A stretch of DNA of 8,124 bases from an uncultured Prevotella sp. (GTDB lineage: Bacteria > Bacteroidota > Bacteroidia > Bacteroidales > Bacteroidaceae), in assembly GCA_900544825.1 (NCBI GenBank), contig UQWP01000098.1, positions 1 through 8,124 on the forward strand. Reading direction: 5' to 3'. The translations under genes and the position numbers were made by a program. The notes under the pieces were generated by a model. The model had not been told where the DNA came from and searched no databases. It saw nothing but the letters and a program-made list of their open reading frames with translations. This document shows positions 1 to 5,044 of the stretch, piece by piece. Positions within the stretch are counted from its first letter, which is position 1. Every line of letters begins with the position of its first letter.

Positions 1-251
1 TGTTGAAAGTTCATGTCAGATATGGTTTCCTATGCTGACATTTGCTTTTCTTTCTTTTCCCTTACTTCGGAAAACTGATGTAAAGATAAGAAAATAAACC
101 GAGAAGCGAGAAAAAAAACGGAAACAAGAAACAGTCTTTTATGTCTTTTTAAGAGTGAGTTTGGCAAACATCTGAAAATTCAAATTATCGCTTAAAGCAT
201 TGATACTTAGAGTATTTACTTTTATTTGCTTTCTTGTCTTTTCAAACGCAT

Positions 252-283
252 TTTGTAGGACTAAGATATTCTTTACATCTTTG
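252..283 (+). promoter_or_regulatory. Candidate Bacteroidetes promoter with no obvious gene
   Basis: TTTG at 252-255 is followed after exactly 20 bp by CATCTTTG at 276-283. This matches the Bacteroidetes primary-sigma pattern TTTG-N19-21-TAnnTTTG with one mismatch, and the 20-bp spacing equals that of the two well-placed promoters at 729-760 and 1391-1422. Predicted transcription would start near 290. No ATG-started frame of useful length follows, so the product would be a small RNA or nothing. In AT-rich DNA a chance match is quite possible. Confidence 0.35.
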
Positions 284-418
284 CTTTCACAGTTTTTTTT
301 AAACAGCTATCTATCAACAAGTTTAGGGTGAAGGCAGTTTATAAGCAGAGAATACGATAGTACTCATAGGAGGAGCTGATATTTCCAACAGGAGCAAAAG
401 ATACTATCTAGCATCGGC

Positions 419-506
419 TGACTCGGTTCATCCATATAGATGACTCGAGTCAGCTATATGAATGACTCTAGTCAGCTATATAGATTGCTTGAGTCAACCG
501 ATACGA
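419..506. repeat. Array A: four 22-bp tandem units with a 12-bp palindromic core
   Basis: Units begin at 419, 441, 463 and 485, exactly 22 bp apart. Each is a 12-bp core plus a 10-bp spacer. The cores are TGACTCGGTTCA, TGACTCGAGTCA, TGACTCTAGTCA and TTGCTTGAGTCA. The second is a perfect palindrome and the third is palindromic except at its centre. Spacers of units 1-3 share ATAT (tccatataga, gctatatgaa, gctatataga), while that of unit 4 has diverged. Twenty-two bp is about two helical turns, so all cores face the same side of the DNA. No coding or mobile-element context is visible. Confidence 0.85.
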
Positions 507-728
507 GAAGAGTATTCTCCGTCCTTCTTTACCTGCCAGTTACTCCCACTCATCATTATCAATCATCCTCCTCCACGTAACAACCATTTTCTCTCTTCAT
601 CATTCTCCTTTCACCCTCAAACCACTATGCCACAAAGAGTTAACATGTGCGTGAAAGCAAAAAATCATTAAACGCTTACTTTAAAAAAAAGATATTAGAC
701 CGCTTTTAGCATTCTTTTATTATTAAAA

Positions 729-760
729 TTTGGTGATTAGAAAGAAAACTCGTATTTTTG
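729..760 (+). promoter_or_regulatory. Promoter of the MNT nucleotidyltransferase gene
   Basis: TTTG at 729-732 and TATTTTTG at 753-760, separated by 20 bp, match the Bacteroidetes TTTG / TAnnTTTG promoter fully. Transcription would start near 767, leaving a leader of about 20 nt before the ATG at 787. This also argues against a start codon at 730, which would lie inside the promoter. Confidence 0.7.
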
Positions 761-786
761 CAGCATATATATTAATATTGATAGAT

Positions 787-1098
787 ATGGAGAAGAAACA
801 AATCATAGAAGCAATGCACAATAGATTGCATGAGATTGATTCTCATGCAAAAGCCATCTTGTTTGGTTCCCGCGCTAGAGGTACTGAACATGAAGGAAGT
901 GATTGGGATGTATTGATTCTTCTAGACAAACCAAAAGTTACGCTTCAAGATTACGATAAGTATTCTTATCCACTAAGAGAATTAGGCTGGGATATTGATG
1001 AAATCATCAACCCTGTACTTTTCTCCCAAAAAGAATGGGAGGAGAACCATTATACCTTATTCAATCATAACGTAAATAAGGAAGGAATTGCAATATGA
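787..1098 (+). CDS. MNT-type nucleotidyltransferase domain protein (orphan antitoxin-like)
   Basis: A 103-residue protein of the minimal nucleotidyltransferase (MNT, Pol-beta-like) family. The active-site signature is visible as GSRARG (residues 27-32) followed by SDWDV (38-42), giving the Asp pair D39 and D41. D71 in GWDIDEI is the likely third acidic residue. In the family, such proteins commonly pair with a HEPN-domain protein encoded next door and act as antitoxin, in studied cases by adding AMP to the HEPN partner. The ATG at 787 is chosen because it lies about 20 nt after the predicted transcription start; the TTG at 730 would lie inside the promoter. The TGA stop overlaps an ATG (ATGA at 1095-1098), the usual junction for a coupled partner, but that frame ends after 27 codons. 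The catalytic residues look intact, so the protein may still be made. Its present role is unknown. Confidence 0.85.
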   Translation: MEKKQIIEAMHNRLHEIDSHAKAILFGSRARGTEHEGSDWDVLILLDKPKVTLQDYDKYSYPLRELGWDIDEIINPVLFSQKEWEENHYTLFNHNVNKEGIAI

Positions 1099-1178
1099 TA
1101 AAGGGAGTTACAAATTTTACTGCACAACAGCTGGATTACAAGTGCACAACACGCGTTGTGCGAGCGCATAACAGCTGA
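1095..1178 (+). pseudogene. 27-codon frame coupled to the MNT stop; possible remnant of a lost partner
   Basis: An ATG at 1095 overlaps the TGA of the MNT gene (ATGA), as expected for translational coupling. The frame begins MIKGVTNFTAQQLDY and ends at TGA 1176-1178, inside the 22-bp repeat array that starts at 1122. Only about nine codons lie before the repeats. The peptide has no HEPN features, so identity as a truncated hepT-like gene rests on position only. It may simply be a chance short frame. Confidence 0.25.
1144..1161. repeat. Inverted repeat, 7-bp arms
   Basis: GCACAAC (1144-1150) and GTTGTGC (1155-1161) are perfect complements around a 4-nt loop ACGC. This forms the palindromic centre of unit 2 of array B. 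There is no T tract after it, so it is not a classical terminator. Confidence 0.7.
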
Positions 1179-1186
1179 TATGCAAG

Positions 1187-1206
1187 CGCACAACAGCTGT
1201 TGTGCG
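1187..1206. repeat. Perfect 20-bp palindrome
   Basis: CGCACAACAGCTGTTGTGCG reads the same on both strands, with its centre between 1196 and 1197. It forms unit 4 of array B plus one base on the left. It would suit a dimeric DNA-binding protein or cruciform formation. No T tract follows, so terminator function is not supported. Confidence 0.9.
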
Positions 1207-1223
1207 ACTGACGGAAGTGACTT

Positions 1224-1311
1224 TCCCGGCAACATATACTTACTGTTCCAACAACTTATCCTACTTCTTCCGACAACTTATAAAGGCTTCTTACGATGCT
1301 TATTCCTATTG
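1224..1311. repeat. Array C: four degenerate 22-bp units
   Basis: Units can be laid out at 1224, 1246, 1268 and 1290. The clearest pair is 1246 and 1268, which share TTCC, then ACAACTTAT at the same place (about 14 of 22 positions identical). The 1224 unit shares CAAC.TAT with them, and the last keeps little more than CTTAT in register. The sequence is unrelated to arrays A and B. Confidence 0.6.
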
Positions 1312-1317
1312 ATAAGC

Positions 1318-1383
1318 AGTTCTAACCCACATCAATAACACCGCTCATTCGTATCAATCAAACCGCTCATCCATATTAGTGCC
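1318..1383. repeat. Array D: two clear and one degenerate 22-bp unit
   Basis: ACCGCTCAT occurs at 1340 and again at 1362, 22 bp apart, with about 14 of 22 positions identical across the units. A weaker unit at 1318 shares about 12 of 22 positions, mainly ATCAAT. The array ends 7 bp before the TTTG box of the promoter of the HU-like gene. Confidence 0.6.
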
Positions 1384-1390
1384 ATTTTTA

Positions 1391-1422
1391 TTTGGTAGTT
1401 TAAGAATAAAAGATTACCTTTG
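1391..1422 (+). promoter_or_regulatory. Promoter of the HU-like gene
   Basis: TTTG at 1391-1394, a 20-bp spacer, and TACCTTTG at 1415-1422 match the Bacteroidetes TTTG / TAnnTTTG promoter without mismatch. The predicted transcription start is near 1429, about 20 nt before the ATG at 1449. It probably serves murQ and the dehydrogenase as well, because no further promoter of this type was seen before them. Confidence 0.75.
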
Positions 1423-1448
1423 TATCGCTAAACAGAAAGAAGAATACG

Positions 1449-2054
1449 ATGGCTATAAAATATGAAATCCATTATCTTCCCAATGCAGGAGGAAATGAAG
1501 AGACTCGCCGATTCGCCCATATCTTTGAGCAAACAGCAATGACAGACAAGGAGATGATCAGCCGAATCGCCAGACATAGCTGTCTGGGAGAAGGAGAAGT
1601 TTCGTCCGTACTCATGAAACTACGTGATATCATAGAAGAAGACCTGCAGGATGGAAGACGTATCAACATTCCGGAAATAGGTTATCTCTCGCTCTCGGTA
1701 GATCTGGATATGGATGACCTGAAACCCGACAATAAAGTGAGAGCTGAATATGTAAGCGTAAGAGGCATCAAGTTTCGCCCCAATGCAGACCTGCTGAAAC
1801 AGGTGAAATATAATACCCATTTCGAGAAATCACTATATACTTCCCGCTCCTACCCCTTCTCTGAAGATGCTTTGAAAGAGAAAATAAGAGAGTATCTGAA
1901 ACATAACCGTTCCATCAACCGAAAAGTACTGGAAGAGGAATTTTATATCCGTAAACAGACGGCGCTCAACTGGCTGAAGAAACTGGAAAAATCCGGGTTC
2001 CTGATTAAAGAAGGTTCCCAAAATGCTCCGGTTTATTTCCTGGCAGAAAAATAG
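1449..2054 (+). CDS. HU-like DNA-binding protein with C-terminal winged helix
   Basis: A 201-residue protein, about twice the length of classical HU. Residues 1-125 resemble the Bacteroidetes HU-like (HU-HIG type) domain. After an N-terminal strand (MAIKYEIHYL) come two helices (about 30-68) and the signature GRRINIPEIGYLSL (69-82), equivalent to the G-x-x-V-x-L-x-G-x-G-x-F segment of HU. The block GIKFRPN (106-112) follows. Residues 137-200 look like a winged helix-turn-helix: helices near 138-152, 156-165 and 168-183, then a wing (FLIKEGS, FLAEK). The arrangement suggests a nucleoid-associated or regulatory DNA-binding protein; its target sites are unknown. The start is set by the promoter at 1391-1422. 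It is followed after 82 bp by murQ, with which it may be co-transcribed. A specific regulatory role is inference. Confidence 0.8.
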   Translation: MAIKYEIHYLPNAGGNEETRRFAHIFEQTAMTDKEMISRIARHSCLGEGEVSSVLMKLRDIIEEDLQDGRRINIPEIGYLSLSVDLDMDDLKPDNKVRAEYVSVRGIKFRPNADLLKQVKYNTHFEKSLYTSRSYPFSEDALKEKIREYLKHNRSINRKVLEEEFYIRKQTALNWLKKLEKSGFLIKEGSQNAPVYFLAEK

Positions 2055-2136
2055 ATACCTGCATCAGGATTATCAGAAATATAACATAATACATAGGATA
2101 CTCCTAGACATTCTACAATCTAAAGATTTTGGTAAT

Positions 2137-2982
2137 ATGTCAAACAAAGTAGATAAAAGAATAACAGAGCAAAGTTCGCTCTACGAACATCTGGAAAAGA
2201 TGAGCGTAGCTGAACTCACCGCTCATATCAATGCTGAAAACAAGAAGGTGGCTCTGGCGATAGAAGAAGCTTTGCCTGCCATCAACCAACTGATTTCCGC
2301 CATCGAAGGGCAGCTGAAGAAAGGCGGAAGGCTCTTCTATGCCGGTTGCGGAACAGGCGGAAGACTGGCTACACTCGATACCATCGAGGTGCAGAACACC
2401 TATGGCATCGACGGTTCACAGATACAGGCCATCTTCCCCGGAGGCATCGGCTGCCTTACACAAACCAGGGAATCAAGAGAAGACGACCTGGAGAATGGCT
2501 GGCATCAGCTCTGCGACAAGCATATCTCAAAGCATGATTTCGTGCTGGGCTTCTCGGCAAGCGGCACCACTCCCTTCGTGCTCGCCATCCTGAAACATTG
2601 CAAGGAGGCTGGCATTCCTACGGGTTGTATCGTAAACAATCCCCACGCTCCCATCGCCCAGGCTGCCGATTATCCTGTAGAAGTCATCACGGGACCGGAG
2701 TTCGTAACGGGAAGTACCCGCATGAAAGCCGGTTCATCGCAGAAGATGATTCTGGATATGATCAGTACTTCTCTTCAGATAAGACAAGGACGGGTGGAAG
2801 GCAACAAGATGGTGAATGCCAAGCTTATCAATCATAAACTCATCGACCGCGCCTGCCGCATCTTCATGGAACGCAATCCGGAATATACGGATTACGAGGA
2901 AGTGAAGCTGCTGATTCTGAAAGCTGGAAGCGTAAAGAAGGCGGAAATCCAGCTAAAGAGTAAAAGCGATTTAGATATTTAG
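2137..2982 (+). CDS. murQ: N-acetylmuramic acid 6-phosphate etherase
   Basis: A 281-residue SIS-domain enzyme, slightly shorter than E. coli MurQ. It cleaves the lactyl ether of MurNAc-6-phosphate to give GlcNAc-6-phosphate and D-lactate, a cytoplasmic step of peptidoglycan recycling. Family blocks are clear: AGCGTGGRLATLDTIE (69-84), GFSASGTTPFV (138-148) and GPEFVTGSTRMKAGSSQKM (186-204). GRVEGNKMVN (218-227) follows. E84 in DTIE and E115 in RESREDD match the positions of the two catalytic glutamates known from E. coli MurQ. The ATG at 2137 is preferred over the one at 2023, because the upstream 38 residues overlap the preceding gene and do not resemble the family. No murK kinase, murT transporter or amidase gene lies in the window, so the other recycling steps must be encoded elsewhere. 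Confidence 0.93.
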   Translation: MSNKVDKRITEQSSLYEHLEKMSVAELTAHINAENKKVALAIEEALPAINQLISAIEGQLKKGGRLFYAGCGTGGRLATLDTIEVQNTYGIDGSQIQAIFPGGIGCLTQTRESREDDLENGWHQLCDKHISKHDFVLGFSASGTTPFVLAILKHCKEAGIPTGCIVNNPHAPIAQAADYPVEVITGPEFVTGSTRMKAGSSQKMILDMISTSLQIRQGRVEGNKMVNAKLINHKLIDRACRIFMERNPEYTDYEEVKLLILKAGSVKKAEIQLKSKSDLDI

Positions 2983-2993
2983 AAAGAGTTAGA

Positions 2994-3083
2994 CAAGATT
3001 TCACCTTATATAATAGGACTATCAAGACTTCACCTTAATATAAATAGGAATATCAAGACTTCACCTCAATATAATAGGACAAT
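2994..3083 (+). repeat. Three ~30-bp direct repeats forming the leader of the dehydrogenase gene
   Basis: Units run 2994-3022 (29 bp), 3023-3053 (31 bp) and 3054-3083 (30 bp). Each starts CAAGA[CT]TTCACCT, continues with an AT-rich ATATAA segment, and carries ATAGGA near its end. The third unit ends on the base before the ATG of the dehydrogenase. Its AGGA lies a few bases upstream of that ATG and could serve as the ribosome binding site. The AGGA is thus present three times, but only the last is placed for initiation. The repeats fill nearly all of the gap after murQ. Confidence 0.85.
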
Positions 3084-3878
3084 ATGGCAAAGAAAGCAAT
3101 TGTAATGGGTGCCACATCGGGCATCGGAATGGAAGTGGCAAAACTGCTTGCTGCAAAAGGATGGCAAGTGGGAATAGCCGGAAGAAGAATCGAAAGATTG
3201 CAGGCTCTGATTTCGCAGGGCGGCATTACCTGCTATCAGCAAATAGACGTGACTTCTCCCGATGCTCCTGCCCAACTTCAGGAACTCATTGATAAGTTGG
3301 GTGGCATAGACTTGTATTTCCATAGTTCAGGCATTGGCTGGCAGAATAATACGCTGGATATAGAAAAGGAGTTGAAGACCGTGGAAACCAACGGCTTGGG
3401 ATTCACGAGAATGTTGGATACGGCATTCAATTGGTTTGCCGCCCAGTCTTCTACTCCAACCAACAAGAGCGATTTTTCTGTTCCTGAAAGTAAGAAGAAG
3501 GCAAACCATGCCTATCAGAATTTCCGCATCGCCTGCATCACTTCCATCGCCGGAACCAAAGGTCTCGGTGCAGCCCCTGCCTACTCTGCCACCAAGCGAT
3601 TCCAGAACCATTATCTGGAATGCCTGTCGCAGCAGGCACGGATGCGCCATCTCCCTATCGCCATCACAGATATCCGACCAGGCTTCGTAAAGACCGACCT
3701 TATCGCAGGCAGCAGCTATCCGCTGCAGCTCAAACCGGAAGATGTGGCGAAGCATATCGTGAATGCTATCGAAAGCGGAGAGGAAGTTAAGGTGATAGAC
3801 TGGAGATATGATATCCTCGTCTTCCTCTGGCGACTCATTCCTAGATGGTTATGGACGAGACTGAGGATTACAACATAA
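3084..3878 (+). CDS. Short-chain dehydrogenase/reductase (SDR), NAD(P)-dependent
   Basis: A 264-residue classical SDR. The Rossmann cofactor motif is GATSGIG (9-15). AGRR (32-35), after the second strand, has basic residues suggesting NADP preference. D55 lies in the usual DVT segment, and N103 matches the structural Asn of the active-site tetrad. S154 (CITSIAG), Y167 and K171 (YSATK) complete the catalytic set. RPGFVKTDL (198-206) is the usual post-catalytic loop. The motif that is usually NNAG reads HSSGIG (80-85). Two things are unusual: a hydrophilic insertion of about 25 residues (120-146) before the Ser-bearing strand, and a Trp/Leu-rich C-terminus (240-260) that may lie on the membrane. 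The substrate cannot be inferred. The gene follows murQ on the same strand and meets the next gene tail to tail. Confidence 0.88.
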   Translation: MAKKAIVMGATSGIGMEVAKLLAAKGWQVGIAGRRIERLQALISQGGITCYQQIDVTSPDAPAQLQELIDKLGGIDLYFHSSGIGWQNNTLDIEKELKTVETNGLGFTRMLDTAFNWFAAQSSTPTNKSDFSVPESKKKANHAYQNFRIACITSIAGTKGLGAAPAYSATKRFQNHYLECLSQQARMRHLPIAITDIRPGFVKTDLIAGSSYPLQLKPEDVAKHIVNAIESGEEVKVIDWRYDILVFLWRLIPRWLWTRLRITT

Positions 3879-3883
3879 CATCT

Positions 3884-5044
3884 TTATTCCTTTCTGATGA
3901 CAATCGTCTTGAACCAGTCTTTCAATACTCCTGCGTATTGATCCTGCGAATCAGAAAGCAAGATGATAACCTGGGATCCATCTTCCAACTTGGGTCCCAG
4001 ACACATACCTTCGTAATTGGCAAAGGAACGCTTGGAAAGTGACAAGCCGGTTTTCCATTCCGTAAGCAATCTCTTCTTCAAGAAAGGAGTATCTGCCGAA
4101 AACTTCTCTTTCATAGCAAACTCCTCAGAATTCAAAGGATTGATAAGATAGAGCTTGCACTTACAGAAAGCACCTATCTTGATCTTCGGGATAAAAGCTT
4201 CACGCTCCAGAACCAGAAGCTGACCATCGGGCAAGACGCAAAGCTCACTCACACCCATCACATAGATATCTGCTTTCTTATGAGTAGAAGGTTGATCCAT
4301 CTGATAGGCATAGGTCGTCATATAACGAGAGTCTTTCTTGCTACTCACTTGCTCGCTACTGTCTTCCTTGCCATTATCTTCCTTGTTACGATTTTCCTTT
4401 AACTTTCCCCAATCAAGCCTCATCAAACGAAGCTGGTTAGCCAATCCGTTTTGAGGAGTAGCAGGCTGTCCGTCCTTGCGGAGCGTACTCTCAGGTATCG
4501 TCCAGAGATACTGCCGGATGGAATCAAAAGCCAGAGACTCAAAATTATAATTAGGATAAAAATCAGAAGAAGCCCATCTGCTTTCCCAAAGGTTCTGCGA
4601 AAAGCCAACCTTGGCAGCATCTGCCGAAACATGCAGAATAGGATACTCCTTTAAACGGCAATATCCTTCGCTTGCTATCACCAGGGTAGAATCAGAAACC
4701 TTCACGATGGCTTCGTGGTCAAAGCCTTTCTCCTGCCCCACCCAAGGCTTGCCGTCGTTCAGTGTTCCATCTGTTCTCTCGGTAAACCCAAGGTTCTCTA
4801 CCTGTTCCAATTCGCCGGTCTTGGGATTCACCTGAATCCGGAAGTTGAAGTACAAGGCGCTATCCGACTTATCGCTTACCACCGCATAGATATCATCATG
4901 CAGATGAGCAATGCCACTATAGTTGCCAGCAGCCACGGTTTTCGGAAAAGCCTTCTGAGGATGTTCTCTCACTACTTTCCAATCCTGTGCTTCAGACAAC
5001 AGACTGAATGCCAGAAAGACGGTCAGGATATTACAACGCAGCAT
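3884..5044 (-). CDS. Secreted phytase-like esterase domain protein
   Basis: A 386-residue protein with an N-terminal signal peptide (MLRCNILTVFLAFSLLSEA, probable signal peptidase I cleavage before QD), so it is exported to the periplasm or beyond. The mature part resembles the 'esterase-like activity of phytase' family, a beta-propeller-like fold. Typical repeated segments are NYSGIAHLHDDIYAVVSD (about 41-58), GFDHEAIVKV (107-116), NYNFESLAF (165-173) and NYEGMCLGP (343-351). MGVSELCVLPDGQLLVLERE (263-282) is another. A Lys/Glu/Ser-rich low-complexity insertion (about 216-240) interrupts the domain. The ATG at 5044 is chosen; a TTG 12 bp upstream (5056) would add only MFLP. The start overlaps the end of the preceding transferase gene by 14 nt, implying translational coupling. 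Substrate and true activity are unproven for most members, including this one. Confidence 0.75.
   Translation of the reverse strand: MLRCNILTVFLAFSLLSEAQDWKVVREHPQKAFPKTVAAGNYSGIAHLHDDIYAVVSDKSDSALYFNFRIQVNPKTGELEQVENLGFTERTDGTLNDGKPWVGQEKGFDHEAIVKVSDSTLVIASEGYCRLKEYPILHVSADAAKVGFSQNLWESRWASSDFYPNYNFESLAFDSIRQYLWTIPESTLRKDGQPATPQNGLANQLRLMRLDWGKLKENRNKEDNGKEDSSEQVSSKKDSRYMTTYAYQMDQPSTHKKADIYVMGVSELCVLPDGQLLVLEREAFIPKIKIGAFCKCKLYLINPLNSEEFAMKEKFSADTPFLKKRLLTEWKTGLSLSKRSFANYEGMCLGPKLEDGSQVIILLSDSQDQYAGVLKDWFKTIVIRKE

Larger units (their letters stand above)
1..786. other. AT-rich non-coding region with no supportable gene
   Basis: No reading frame here looks like a protein. The longest plus-strand frame (462-671) starts inside a tandem repeat and encodes a low-complexity Pro/Ser/Phe-rich peptide from a pyrimidine-rich stretch (about 507-640), so it is rejected. 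The stretch contains A and T homopolymer runs, a promoter-like site at 252-283 with no gene behind it, four 22-bp tandem units at 419-506, and the promoter of the nucleotidyltransferase gene at 729-760. It could hold a small RNA or the remains of a decayed gene, but neither can be shown from sequence alone. Confidence 0.7.
1122..1209. repeat. Array B: four 22-bp tandem units with palindromic cores
   Basis: Units start at 1122, 1144, 1166 and 1188, exactly 22 bp apart. Their first 12 bases are GCACAACAGCTG, GCACAACACGCG, GCATAACAGCTG and GCACAACAGCTG. In units 2 and 4 the core extends into an inverted copy (TTGTGC), so each can form a hairpin. The array begins 23 bp after the stop codon of the MNT gene. 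Confidence 0.85.
1099..1448. other. Intergenic region largely built from 22-bp periodic repeats
   Basis: This gene-free stretch between the MNT gene and the HU-like gene holds three consecutive mini-arrays with the same 22-bp period but different sequences (1122-1209, 1224-1311, 1318-1383), then the promoter of the HU-like gene. The frame at 1156-1338 runs through the repeats and does not look like a protein. Confidence 0.8.

Noticed and set aside
1..14. Possible start of a minus-strand gene (ATG at 14, beginning MNFQ) running off the left edge
   Set aside because: Only four codons are visible, and the upstream promoter match (TATCTTTA on the minus strand) lacks a proper TTTG box, so it cannot be supported.
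419..506. CRISPR array
   Set aside because: Units are 22 bp in total, with a partly conserved 10-bp spacer. CRISPR repeats and unique spacers are each about 25-40 bp, and no cas genes are present.
462..671. 69-residue open frame on the plus strand
   Set aside because: It starts inside tandem array A and runs through a pyrimidine-rich stretch. The peptide is low-complexity and no promoter or ribosome binding site precedes it.
1187..1206. Intrinsic terminator of the MNT gene
   Set aside because: The palindrome is strong but has no loop and no T tract after it, on either strand.
1156..1338. 60-residue open frame on the plus strand
   Set aside because: It lies inside the 22-bp repeat arrays, and its composition does not resemble a protein.
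1..1448. Insertion sequence or integrated mobile element as the source of the repeats
   Set aside because: No transposase or integrase frame, no terminal inverted repeats and no target duplication could be found.
2023..2136. N-terminal extension of MurQ from the ATG at 2023
   Set aside because: It would overlap the end of the HU-like gene by 32 bp, and its 38 residues do not match the family. The ATG at 2137 gives a normal MurQ N-terminus.
3327..3755. 142-residue minus-strand open frame within the dehydrogenase gene
   Set aside because: It is a shadow of the SDR gene, whose catalytic motifs are all in the plus-strand frame.
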